A DNA stretch of 64,000 nt. Source: JACDER01 sp963842575 (GTDB taxonomy: Bacteria > Actinomycetota > Thermoleophilia > Gaiellales > Gaiellaceae). Below the pieces are notes generated by a model. The model was not told the DNA's origin and searched no databases. It was given only the letters and a program-made list of their open reading frames with translations. The stretch spans positions 682,001 through 746,000 of the forward strand of contig CAWJGS010000010.1 of assembly GCA_963842575.1 (NCBI GenBank). Reading direction: 5' to 3'. Positions 43,617-53,000 of this stretch are shown here, piece after piece. The first letter of the stretch is position 1; each line of letters opens with the position of its first letter. Position numbers and translations under genes: made by a program.

Positions 43617-44906
43617 CTAGCTGGCCAGGAAGCTCGGCGGCTCGAGCTGCTCTTCCGGTGCGCGGCTCGTAGTGAAGATCGGCGTGCTGCGGCGAGTCCC
43701 GCCGAGCCCCGTCGCGACCACGGTCACCCACATCTGCCCCTGCAGCCGCTCGTCGATGGTGGCGCCGAAGATGATGTTCGTCTCGTCGGTGGCGGCCTGG
43801 CGGACGATCTCCGCCGCCTCGTTGACCTCGAGCAGCGTGAGGTCTTCGCCGCCCGCGATCGAGAGCAGGATGCCCTTTGCCCCGACGATCTCGGTGTCGA
43901 TCAGCGGGGAGCGGAGCGCGCGCTCGGCGGCCTCGCGTGCGCGGTCGTCGCTCGTCGAGTAGCCGATCCCCATCAGCGCCGAGCCGGCGCCGGTCATGAT
44001 CGTCCGCACGTCGGCGAAGTCCAGGTTGATCAGGCCGGGGACGGTGATGAGGTCGCAGATCCCCTGGACGCCCTGGCGAAGGACGTCGTCGGCGATCCGA
44101 AACGCGTCGATCATCGAGGTCGACTGGTCGAGCACCTCGAGCAGCTTGTCGTTCGGGATGACGATCGTCGTGTCGCAGGCACCGCGCAGCGTCTCCACGC
44201 CTTCGTCGGCCTGGCGCTTGCGCCGCGAGCCCTCGAACTTGAAGGGGAGCGTGACGATCCCCACCGTGAGCGCTCCGAGATCGCACGCGATCCGCGCGAC
44301 GACCGGCGCCGCGCCGGAGCCCGTCCCGCCGCCCTCGCCGGCGGTCACGAACACCATGTCCGAGCCGCGCAGCGCGTGCTTGATCTGGTCGTAGGAGTCC
44401 TCGGCGGCAACGCGGCCGATCTCGGCGTCGGCACCCGAGCCGAGGCCGCGCGTGAGGTCTGCGCCGATGTGGAGCTTGGTCGGCGCGTCCGAGTTGCGCA
44501 ACTGCTGCATATCGGTGTTGATCGCGACGAACTCGACTTCGGGGATGCCCGCGTCGATCATCCGGTTGACGGCGTTCAGGCCCGCGCCGCCGACGCCGAC
44601 GACCTTGATGTTCGCCATGTAGGCCGAAGGCTCGGTCAGGTTTGCGCGGTGCAGGCGCGGGGCCGGCTCGGGCAGGGTGACCGGCTCGAGCCAGCGCGTC
44701 GCAGGCTCCGGCTCGGGGTCGGGCGCCGCCTCGCGGATGGGCGCCGGAGTCTCGATCACCTCGAACGGAGGCGCGTGTTCGACCGTCTCCTCCTGGACCG
44801 GCTCCACGGCTCGCCCCTCGCGCTCCGCCTGCTTCTGCGCGGCCTCGGTCGCGCGGAAGAGCTCGGCCAGAGGGCCCTCACGCATGCTGGCGCGCTTGCG
44901 AGCCAT
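43617..44906 (-). CDS. ftsZ: Cell division protein FtsZ with long N-terminal extension
   Basis: Tubulin-like GTPase that forms the division ring. The core starts near residue 99: NIKVVGVGGAGLNAVNRMID, then the tubulin signature GEGGGTGSGAAP at 191-201, NLDFADVRTIMTGAGSALMG, and a C-terminal peptide ending EEQLEPPSFLAS, matching the FtsZ tail that binds partners. Ahead of it are about 98 extra residues (MARKRASMREGPLAELF, an acidic Pro/Glu-rich linker) not found in typical FtsZ. The ATG lies 29 bases inside parA, suggesting coupling. No dcw cluster genes are nearby, so it may be a second FtsZ or the sole copy moved. Confidence 0.9.
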   Translation of the reverse strand: MARKRASMREGPLAELFRATEAAQKQAEREGRAVEPVQEETVEHAPPFEVIETPAPIREAAPDPEPEPATRWLEPVTLPEPAPRLHRANLTEPSAYMANIKVVGVGGAGLNAVNRMIDAGIPEVEFVAINTDMQQLRNSDAPTKLHIGADLTRGLGSGADAEIGRVAAEDSYDQIKHALRGSDMVFVTAGEGGGTGSGAAPVVARIACDLGALTVGIVTLPFKFEGSRRKRQADEGVETLRGACDTTIVIPNDKLLEVLDQSTSMIDAFRIADDVLRQGVQGICDLITVPGLINLDFADVRTIMTGAGSALMGIGYSTSDDRAREAAERALRSPLIDTEIVGAKGILLSIAGGEDLTLLEVNEAAEIVRQAATDETNIIFGATIDERLQGQMWVTVVATGLGGTRRSTPIFTTSRAPEEQLEPPSFLAS

Positions 44907-45648
44907 TGAGCACCTCCCTCGCCAGCCGCCGGTACATCTGCGCGGCGTCGCCGGTCGGGTCGTAGGCGAGCACGGATGTCCCCTTCACCGGGGCCTCCGC
45001 ATAGCGGATGGTCTTGCGAATCTTCGTGTCGAAGACGAGGTCGCCGAAGTTCTCCTCGAGGATGTCGATGGCCTCACGCGAGTGCAACGTCCTCTTGTCA
45101 TACATGGTGGGGAGGATGCCCTGGATCTGGACCTCGGGATTCAGGTTCTCGCGGATCATGCTCAGCGTGTTCTCGAGCTGGACGAGGCCGCGCAGCGAGA
45201 GGTACTCGCACTGGACGGGGACGATGACCCCGTTCGCGGCGACGAGCGCGTTGATCGTGAGGATCCCCAGCGACGGCGGCGTGTCGATGAGGATGTAGTT
45301 GTAGTTCTCGCGGACCGGCGCGAGCGCCTTCTCGAGGGCGCGCTCGCGGCCGATCATGCTCGAGAGCGAGAGCTCGGCGCCGGCCAGGTCGATGGAGGAG
45401 ACGGCGATGTCGACCTCCGCCTGCTGGATGACCTCTTCGATCGGCAGCCGGTGGACGAGCACGTCGTACATCGAGCGCTCGATCGAGTCCGGGTTGAAGC
45501 CCTGGCTCATGGTGAGGTTGCCCTGCGGGTCGAGGTCGACCACGAGCACGTTCAGTCCCTGCTCCTTGAACGCCACGCCGAGGTTCAGCGTCGTCGTCGT
45601 CTTGGCGACGCCGCCCTTCTGGTTCGCGAACGCGATGACACGGCCCAC
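44878..45648 (-). CDS. parA: ParA/Soj-type partitioning ATPase
   Basis: Chromosome- or protein-positioning ATPase of about 256 residues. Deviant Walker A NQKGGVAKTTTTLNLG, VVDLDPQGNLT, ILIDTPPSLGILTINAL and VPVQCEYLSLRG are diagnostic. I choose the GTG at 45648 because AAGGAG lies six bases upstream; the longer frame to 45726 lacks family character. No parB is visible next to it; instead it is coupled to ftsZ, so it may position the division ring, as MinD or MipZ-like proteins do, instead of segregating oriC. Confidence 0.9.
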   Translation of the reverse strand: MGRVIAFANQKGGVAKTTTTLNLGVAFKEQGLNVLVVDLDPQGNLTMSQGFNPDSIERSMYDVLVHRLPIEEVIQQAEVDIAVSSIDLAGAELSLSSMIGRERALEKALAPVRENYNYILIDTPPSLGILTINALVAANGVIVPVQCEYLSLRGLVQLENTLSMIRENLNPEVQIQGILPTMYDKRTLHSREAIDILEENFGDLVFDTKIRKTIRYAEAPVKGTSVLAYDPTGDAAQMYRRLAREVLNGSQARQHA

Positions 45649-45744
45649 GGTGAGCTCCTTCGAGTCAGGCTGGGAAGATTCCGCCCGCAGAGACGGGCGT
45701 GGGAGAAGTCGAGCGGCGAGCCCCATCAGGGCTCACCTTTCGGT

Positions 45745-45972
45745 TCAGGCTACCAAAGTCCTTTCGGCTGCCAGAACGGGTTCCGCACCGGTGTCGAGCG
45801 CTTCGCGCAGCCCCTGGACCGCCGCCTGCGCCCGCTCGTTCGCGGCTCCATCGGACCGCACCCATTCCTCCGCCTCCGCGAGCAGCGCGCGCACCTCGTT
45901 CAGGAGAACGTCCGCCGGAGCCTCGTCCTGCTCCAGGCGCTCGATCCTGCTGAGCCGCTCGAGGATGTCCAT
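45745..45972 (-). CDS. Small helical protein upstream of parA
   Basis: A 75-residue acidic helical protein, MDILERLSRIERLEQDEAPAD and so on, with coiled-coil tendency and no known domain. It lies upstream of parA in the same direction with a 96-base gap and could head the parA-ftsZ operon. Third-position GC and intact frame suggest it is real. Function unknown. Confidence 0.5.
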   Translation of the reverse strand: MDILERLSRIERLEQDEAPADVLLNEVRALLAEAEEWVRSDGAANERAQAAVQGLREALDTGAEPVLAAERTLVA

Positions 45973-46013
45973 CTCCCGACGGTACCCCCGCGCATGTGAC
46001 GTGTCTGTGACGA

Positions 46014-47258
46014 CTAACTCGCGATTGCCCGCGCCGCGAAATAGCCGGTCGGACGCGGCCGTAGGCCGAGCGCCGACTCGTCGAGCGCCTCGACGAGGCT
46101 GGCCCGGTCGTCGTGCATGAGCACCTCGACCAGCGCGCGACGCTGGAGGTCCCCGTCATCGGCGTCCACTCGCTCCCCGCGGGCGAGGCGGCTGAGCCGT
46201 TCCATCACGCCGGCGCGTTCCCGGGGCGTCTCACCCAGGAGAAGGGAGGCGCGCAGCGCTGCCGCCCACAACCCGTCGGTGCCGCCGAGGAGCGCGGTCA
46301 GCGACTCCCGCAGCTGCTCGGAACGGAACGGCTCGTCCTGGAAGAGGGACAGCTCCCAGCGGTCGAGCGCCTCGCCCAGCTCGGGATCGGCGTCGGCGGC
46401 CGCGAGGCGGTCGACGAGCTCGGACGCGAGCCGCGCACGGAAGGCGTCGAGTCGCGTCGCCTCGCCCGCGGGCTGGCTCGCCGAGATGGGCAGGACGGGA
46501 CGGATGCCGAGCGGTCGCCAGTCGAGCCGCTCGAAGAGGACGGGGCCGGCGGCGACGGGTGCCGCGGTCGCAAGCCTGAGCGAGGTGACGATGTCCCCGA
46601 TCTCGCCCGGCGCGTCCGGCGGCTCGACTGCCTGCGGGGCGAGAGCCTGCTCCAACTCGAGGACGCACAGACGGTCGGGCTCGCGACCGAAGCCGGAGGG
46701 CAGCAGCCCGCGCGCCTCCGGCCAGAGGGCGGCGAGCTCGCCGGTCGCCGCCGGGCGCAGGCGGATGCCGCGGCCGAGCTCCAGCTGCAACGGAGCGGAG
46801 ATCCCGACCACCGGTGTGACGGCCGCATAGGCGCGCCCCTCGCCGAAGAGCGAGCGCTCGAAGTCCGCGTACGCGTGGTCGAAGGCTCCGTCGTCCCAGT
46901 CGAATCCGCCGCAGGCCTCGGCGGTCTTGATCAACACAGGGAGCAGGACAGTGCGCAGCAGCGCCTCGTCCTCGGTCGGCTTCACGCCGGCGTGTGCGCG
47001 CGCGAAGATCGCGGCCGCCGGCTCGCGGCGCAGCTCCTCGATCGCGATCCGCGCATCCTCGTGGCGCGCCAGGCGGTCGGCGCGGGCCTCCACGAAGTTG
47101 CGGACGAGCGGCCGGTACTCGTACAGCGAGGGTCGGCCCGGCGCCGCGTGCTCCTCGAAGGCGAACGGGACCTCCGTCTGCTCGCTGCCGAGCAGGTTGA
47201 ACGCGCCGAGACAAAAGCATCGGAGCGCACGCTGCAGGGTTTCGGAGCGGACCGCCAC
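46014..47258 (-). CDS. Hypothetical protein, two-part layout, unknown function
   Basis: A 414-residue soluble protein I cannot assign. The N-terminal half is mixed alpha/beta (SLFGEGRAYAAVTPVVG, LQLELGRGIRLRPA), and the C-terminal half is helical (DGLWAAALRASLLLGETPRERAGV, QRRALVEVLMHDDRASLVEALDE). This layout recalls ApeA-type proteins with a C-terminal HEPN-like helix bundle, but the HEPN RxxxxH motif is not convincing. No signal peptide or membrane segment. It is separated from its neighbours on both sides and starts with GTG at 47258. Confidence 0.6.
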   Translation of the reverse strand: MAVRSETLQRALRCFCLGAFNLLGSEQTEVPFAFEEHAAPGRPSLYEYRPLVRNFVEARADRLARHEDARIAIEELRREPAAAIFARAHAGVKPTEDEALLRTVLLPVLIKTAEACGGFDWDDGAFDHAYADFERSLFGEGRAYAAVTPVVGISAPLQLELGRGIRLRPAATGELAALWPEARGLLPSGFGREPDRLCVLELEQALAPQAVEPPDAPGEIGDIVTSLRLATAAPVAAGPVLFERLDWRPLGIRPVLPISASQPAGEATRLDAFRARLASELVDRLAAADADPELGEALDRWELSLFQDEPFRSEQLRESLTALLGGTDGLWAAALRASLLLGETPRERAGVMERLSRLARGERVDADDGDLQRRALVEVLMHDDRASLVEALDESALGLRPRPTGYFAARAIAS

Positions 47259-47340
47259 GACTTCCCCCTACGCGGCCGGGCGTTCCTCTCCTCTATGGAA
47301 TCCGGCGGTGCGAACCCGGCAAGCCTTAGTCTGAGCGTCC

Positions 47341-48095
47341 GTGCGACTGAAGGATCTCGGCATCGGCCGGCTGTGGAACGAGGACCCGGAAATCCTGTGG
47401 CCGTACGGGCTCCGCTTCCTCTGCGCCCTCGCCACCTACGCCTACCTCGCCCCAGGCTCGCGTGGCTACGGCCTCGACCGCGTCCCCTCCGAGGGCGGAT
47501 TCGTGCTCGCCGCCAACCACTTCGCGGCGATCGACCATGTGGTGATCGGGATCCATTCCCCCGGACGGTCTTCAACATGGCCAAGGCGGAGCTACTCGCG
47601 ATGCCCGTGATCGGGCAGTCGCTCATCTGGACGGGTGCCTTTCCGGTCAAGCGCGGTCTCGCCGACCGCGAGGCGTTGCGCGAGGGACGCCGGCTCGTCC
47701 GCGAAGGGCATGTCGCCGGGGTCCACGTCGAGGGGACGCGGCAACAGTTCGGGTATCCGGGCGAGGCAAAGCTCGGCGGGACGATGATCGCGATGCAGGA
47801 AAGCGTTCCCGTCGTCCCCTGCGCCGTCGAGACGTTCAAGTGGAACGCCAAGACCAACCGGCGGGCGTGCGCCGTCGTCTTTGGTGACGCCATCCCGACC
47901 GAGGGGTACCGCCGGGACCGGGAGGGGTACACCGCGCTGACGGAGGTCGTGACCGAGGAGATCTTCAAGCTCTGGCGCCTGGCCGGCGAGGCCGTGGCCC
48001 GCGGCTTCCCGCGTGAGCTCTCGGACGGGACGAAGCGGTTCCTGCCCTACATCTTTCCGTTCGTCAAGATCGGCGGTCCGCCCCGCCTGGGCTGA
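47341..48095 (+). CDS. PlsC-like 1-acyl-sn-glycerol-3-phosphate acyltransferase (one frameshift)
   Basis: Membrane-associated acyltransferase for phospholipid synthesis. Catalytic motif VLAANHFAAIDHVVIG (HxxxxD), then VIGQSLIWTGAFPVKRG, VAGVHVEGTRQQFG (motif III, EGTR) and VPVVPCAVETFKW. A base is missing in a C run near 47555-47562, splitting the frame between GIHSP and RTVFNMAKAELL. The corrected length is about 251 residues. Start GTG 47341. It overlaps the converging kinase gene by 32 bases. Confidence 0.87.
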
Positions 48096-48616
48096 GTCTG
48101 GGCTCGTCGGGGTCGGAGTTGTCGAGGATCACGTCGGCCAGCTCGGCCGGCCGGACCGCATGGAGGTAGAGCCGCTGGCCGGGCGCGTAGCGCCGCCGGT
48201 AGAGCTCCTCCCTGGCGGCGCCGTCGCGCTCGACCCCGCGCCTGATCGACTCCTCGAGCTCGACGTGAACGAAGATGCGGAACGTCCAGAGGTCGTCCAG
48301 CTCGGGCCGGAAGAGGAAGATGCCGTCGACGATCACGAGGCCCTGGGCGGCGAGCACCGCTGCGCGGAGCGCGACGTGGTCGAAGGAGTCCTCGTAGTAC
48401 CCCGATGGGTGACTCGCGGCCCTGCCGGTAGCGCTCCACCGGCGGCCGGAGAAAGTCGTCAGCCGAGAGTCGCGCTGCCTCCGGCAGGCGCCCGGCGAGC
48501 TCGTCGGCGAGCGTCGTCTTCCCGGCGGCATCGACGCCGTCCACGCCGATCCGTGCCGGAAGGGGCAGCGCCGAGATCCGGGCTGCCAGCTCGTCTACGA
48601 CTGACAGGCGGGACAC
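48064..48616 (-). CDS. Uridine-kinase-like P-loop protein (one frameshift)
   Basis: Nucleoside or related small-molecule kinase. P-loop IGVDGVDAAGKTTLADELAG, then RLSADDFLRPPVERYRQG and, after a shift, YYEDSFDHVALRAAVLA, LVIVDGIFLFRPELDDLWTF and VILDNSDPDEPRL. The pattern fits the uridine kinase/phosphoribulokinase superfamily, but the substrate is not fixed. The extra base is in GGGG near 48401-48405. About 183 residues. GTG start at 48616 overlaps the nei gene end by 22 bases. Confidence 0.8.
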
Positions 48617-49311
48617 CAGTACGCGATCCGGTTGTCATCCCCCTGGCCCCGCGACGCGACCGGCGTGCCGCAGCTGCGGGCATGGACGGCCGGCACGGCG
48701 GTAGACCGACCGGCGCGGCCGCGCGCCTTCCAGCGACGCCTTCATCAAGCGCGCAGCCTCGTCCAGCACGAGCTGGAGCTCCTCGTCGGACGTCTCGCCA
48801 ACCGTGCGCCACGGCGACACGCGGGCCTGCCACAGCGCTTCGGCCTTCCACAGATTGCCTATTCCGGCAACGACGCGCTGGTCGAGGAGGACGTCGCCGA
48901 GCTCCCGCCGAGCGTCGACGCCACGGAGCCGGGAGGCGTCGACGCGCTCGGTGAGGATGTCCGGCCCGAGCCTGGCCGTCCGCCCCCGTTCGAGCTCGAG
49001 CACGGGCCCGTTCCAGAGAACCGCTTCATGCTCCCGTCCGCGCAGCACGAGCCAGGGCCGGCCGGTGCGCTTGGATCCGGCGGGAACGACGCTCCAGCGG
49101 CCGCGCATGCGGAGGTGGCTGCGGACGACGACGCCGCCGTCGAATTCGAGCAGGAGGTTCTTGCCCACGGCGCGCGTCGAGACGAGCCGGCGCCCGTCCA
49201 CCAGCGACGCGACCGCCGCGCCGCGCGGATGCGGCGCCTCCGCCGCCACTTCCTGTCCCACCAGCACCTGAAGGCGGCGTGCGGCACGGTGGAGCGAGTC
49301 GCCCTCGGGGA
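48595..49311 (-). CDS. Fpg/Nei-family DNA glycosylase (frameshift near the zinc finger)
   Basis: Removes oxidised bases from DNA. The N-terminus PEGDSLHRAARRL has the catalytic Pro-Glu pair; the helix-two-turn-helix is VLLDQRVVAGIGNLWKAEALW; the C-terminal zinc finger has its four Cys in RPCPRCG and WCPACQS after a one-base correction near 48675-48685. The Pro should be residue 2, but the codon before it is GTC, not a start codon, so one base is probably wrong; the start is approximate. The layout suggests an actinobacterial Nei2-type enzyme. About 238 residues. Confidence 0.85.
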
Positions 49312-49617
49312 CTAGGTGCCTCCCGGGAGGATGCAGTCGGCCTCGCGCAGCTGGAGCCGCACCTCGCCCCGCTTGACGATGTAGCGGTCACACGACCCGC
49401 CCCCGACCTTGACGAGGCAGACGAAGACGCTCGCCGTGGGACCCTGGGCGTAGAAGATCCGCGGGTTCGCCGTGCACTTCGTCGCGCCGCTTCGCCCTGC
49501 CGCGGCGGCCGCCTGCTCGACCTTCAGCCGCGCCGCGTGCTGGGCGGGAGCCTCTGCACAAGCGGTGAGGAGCGCAGCGCCGGCGGCGAGCGCGCAGGCG
49601 GCCCTAGCCCGCCGCAT
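49312..49617 (-). CDS. Small lipoprotein of unknown function
   Basis: A 101-residue protein with signal MRRARAACALAAGAALLTAC (lipobox Cys near 20), then a small Cys-containing domain (ATKCTANPRIFYAQG, VFVCLVKVGGGSC, ADCILPGGT) that may form disulfides outside the membrane. It overlaps the upstream flavoprotein gene by 14 bases and its stop abuts the glycosylase start. No family recognised. Confidence 0.7.
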   Translation of the reverse strand: MRRARAACALAAGAALLTACAEAPAQHAARLKVEQAAAAAGRSGATKCTANPRIFYAQGPTASVFVCLVKVGGGSCDRYIVKRGEVRLQLREADCILPGGT

Positions 49618-50089
49618 GGGAGAAGAGCCGCTGCGGCCGCAGCTCGACGAATGCGGTGGCCCAATCGGGTGGATCCGTGTGACGAGCGAGCCACGCCTCC
49701 TCGAAGCGTGCGAGCACGTCGATGTCGTGCAGGACGGCCGGCCCTTCGGCTGTGAGCGCACGGTGCGGCGTTCCCTCCTCGCCCTCGTCCGCATCGCCGT
49801 CCATGACCACGATCGAGACCCACGGGGTGGCGCGGAGATTCCGCAGCCGCAACCCTTCGACCGTCGCAATCCAGAACGAACCCTCCGCGACGACGAAGCC
49901 GACCGGCGCGGCGTGGGCGCGTCCGTCGCGCCGCGCGGTCGCGAGGACGCAGTAGCGGTTGTCCTCGAGCAGCGAGGCCATTCCAGCTGCGCCCAGCGCC
50001 TGCGCTTCGGGCCACGTCGCGCGAAAACCCTCGCTGGCGGCCTCGTAGCTCGAGTGCTGGACGCCCAGGAGCGGGCCGACGTCGATCAC
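49604..50089 (-). CDS. Pyridoxamine 5'-phosphate oxidase-fold (split-barrel flavin) protein
   Basis: A 161-residue protein with the PPOX/FMN split-barrel pattern: NRYCVLATARRDGRAHAAPVGFV, FWIATVEGLRLRNLRATPWVSIVV. Such proteins bind FMN, F420 or heme and often have unknown substrates. The GTG start at 50089 overlaps the lhr stop as GTGA. It is probably cotranscribed with lhr, but no link in function is visible. Confidence 0.82.
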   Translation of the reverse strand: MIDVGPLLGVQHSSYEAASEGFRATWPEAQALGAAGMASLLEDNRYCVLATARRDGRAHAAPVGFVVAEGSFWIATVEGLRLRNLRATPWVSIVVMDGDADEGEEGTPHRALTAEGPAVLHDIDVLARFEEAWLARHTDPPDWATAFVELRPQRLFSHAAG

Positions 50090-53000
50090 GGCCGCAGGAC
50101 TGCGCGGCGAGGACCCGCCTGGAAGCCCGCCTCGAGCAGGAGCGGCATCACATTCGACTCGGCGACCGGCTCGCCGTCGAAGCGCTCGACCGCGAGGCGC
50201 TTGAGGCCCCGCTGCCGGACGTGCCGGACGAGCGCCTCGAGCGCCGGCCGCAGCCAGCTCTCCTCCGGGTCGCGCAACGGGACGAGCGAGCGTCCGCCCC
50301 GTTCGACGAACAGCGCCGCCTCGCCGCCCAGCAGGACGACGTGGGCTCCCGCCACGCGCGCGGCACGGGCGCCGGCCCGTCGCGGCCAGGGAAGCGCGGC
50401 GCCGTACGGCTGGGCCGGATCGGCGGCGGCCAGGACGAGCGCGTCCTCGTCGTCGCGCTCGCGAAGCTCCCGCAGCCGCTCCACCGCCCCGCCGAGCGCG
50501 AACTGGGCCCCGCCGAGCCCTCCGACGAAGTAGCCGCGCCGGCACAGGCCGAGCGTCTCGAGCGCCCGCAGCTCGCCGTAGACCGCGCCGTAGCCGCCGG
50601 GGATGCCCTCGGCGCGGACGCCGTCCCGGGTCACGATTCCCTGCCGTTCGAGCAGCAGCTCGGCGAGCGCGCGCCGGTCGGGCTGTCCGCGGAAGAGACG
50701 GTCGGTCAGCGACCACCGTCCCTGCGTCGCCGTGATCGAGCTGGCCCGCTGGCGCGAGAAGCGCCGCGGACGCCGCTCGGGGCGTGGAATGCCGTACCGG
50801 CGCCCGGCGCGAAGCGGCGTCCAGGCGTCGTTCGTGACCTCGCCCGCCCAGACGAGCTCCCACAGCGCTGGAAGCGCCACTTCAGGGTCGAGGGTCGCCG
50901 TTTCGAGCAGGTCGAACCAGAACTCGGCGCTCGAGGAGAGAGTCTCGCGCAGCCTGTCGTGCACCTCGCCTTCCGGCCGCTCGGCTGATGCCACCCGCCC
51001 CAGCGCCGGGGCGTCGTCGCGGAAGTAGATCGCGACTCGGTCGAGGCCCGCCCCGACCCAGACGACCTCGCCCGAGGCGCACAGCTGGTCGAGCTGCGCC
51101 GGTTGGTAGCCCGGGACGCGACGCGGCAGGAGCTCGGACTCCCAGAGCGCCACCGGCAGCGGCAGCGCCTGGAGCGGCACGAGCGCCTCGCGCAGCGTCG
51201 CGCGCCGGTCGACGCCCTGCCAGCCGGCGAGGAAGCGGCCGAGCGCAGCCTGCTCGGTCGGCTCGACTTCACGCCGAAGCGCGGCGAGCGAGGCCCGGCG
51301 CAGGCGGCGAAGAACGTCCGGGTCGCACCATTCCCGCTCCGTGCCGCCCGGGCGCAGCTCGCCGCGGACGAGCTTGTCCGCCCGCTCGAGGGCCGCCAGC
51401 TCCTCCTCGGCGACCTGGAGCTCGAGGCCGAAGCGCTCGGCTGCCTGCGCGGTCGTGAACGGGCCGCGAGTGCGGGCAAACCGAAGCAGGAGTGACGGAA
51501 GCGGCTCGTCGGTCTTCTCGAGGAACGCCGACGGAAGACCTCCGGGCGGCATTGCCCCGAGCGCGTCCCTGTAGCGCCCGGCGTCCTCGGCCGCGACGAG
51601 CACGTCCTCTCCCCCGACCCGCACTTCGACGGCGCGCCGCTCGCGCAGGAGCGGCTCTCCCAGCTCGGGCTCGTACTCGCCCTTCCGCAGGTGCCCGGTA
51701 CGCCGAAGCTGGTCGTGGAGCTCGTCGGCGCTGCGGGGGTCGCCGGCCAGCTGCCGCTCCACTTCCTCCACGGCGTCGGCATCGAGCAGGTCGCGCAGTT
51801 CCTCCTGCCCCAGCAGCTCGCGCAGCAGGTCGCGGTCGAGGGACAGCGCCTGGGCGCGCCGCTCGGCCGGCGGCGTGTCGTCCTCGTACATGTACGTCGC
51901 GATGTAGTCGAAGAGCAGCGAGGTCGAGTACGGCGACGCGGAGGGAGTCTCCACATCCACGAGATCGAGCTCGCGCGTCTTCAGCCCGCGCAGGATCTGC
52001 TTGAGCGCCGGGAGATCGAACACGTCCTGCAGGCACTCCCGGTACGTCTCGAGGACGACCGGGAACGAGCCGTAGCGGCGCGCGACCTGCAGGAGGCTCT
52101 GTGCCTTGAGCCGCTGCTGCCAGAGCGGTGTGCGCTCCCCCGGTCGCCGGCGCGGGATGAGCAGGGCCCGCGCCGCGTTCTCGCGGAAGCGCGCGCCGAA
52201 CAGCGCGCTGCCTCCGAGCTCCGCTACGACCAGCTCCTCGACCTCGTCGGGCTCGAGCATCAGGTCGTCGAGCGGCGGCGACGTGTCGGCGTCGGGAAGG
52301 TGGAGCGCGATCCCGTCGTCCGACCAGATCGACTGCACCTCGAGCCCGAGCGACTCGCGGAGACGGGAGGTGAGCGCGAGCCCCCACGGCGCGTGCACGC
52401 GCGCTCCGAACGGCGTGAGGATGCAGACGCGCCAGTCCCCGATCTCGTCGCGGAACCGTTCGACCACGATTGCGCGGTCGGAGGGGACGACGCGCGTGGC
52501 CGCCTCCTGCTCGCGGAGGAACGTGACGAGGTTGGCGGCCGCGCGCGCGGTCGAGACGGTGCTCGCCCGTCAGGCGTTCGACGGCGCGCTCGTCCGAAAG
52601 AGCTACAAGCTCCCGCGAGGTCTGGCCGATCGCTTCCCCGAGCTCGTACGGCCGCCCCACGCCCTCGCCCTTCCAGAACGGCACCGCCCCGGGGACTCCG
52701 GGCGCGGGGGACACGAGCACGCGGTCGCGCGTGATCTCCTCGATCCGCCAGCTCGACGCTCCGAGCAGGATCACCTGCCCGGCACGCGCCTCGTACACCA
52801 TCTCCTCGTCCAGCTCGCCCACGCGGCCGCCCCCGTCCACCAGGTGCACGCCGAAGAGGCCGCGGTCGGGGATCGTCCCCGCGTTCTGCACGGCGAGCCG
52901 CTGAGCGCCCTCACGCGCACGCACGAGCCCGGCGGTGCGGTCCCAGACCACACGCGGGCGCAGCTCGGCGAACTCGTCCGAGGGATAGCGACCGGCCAGC

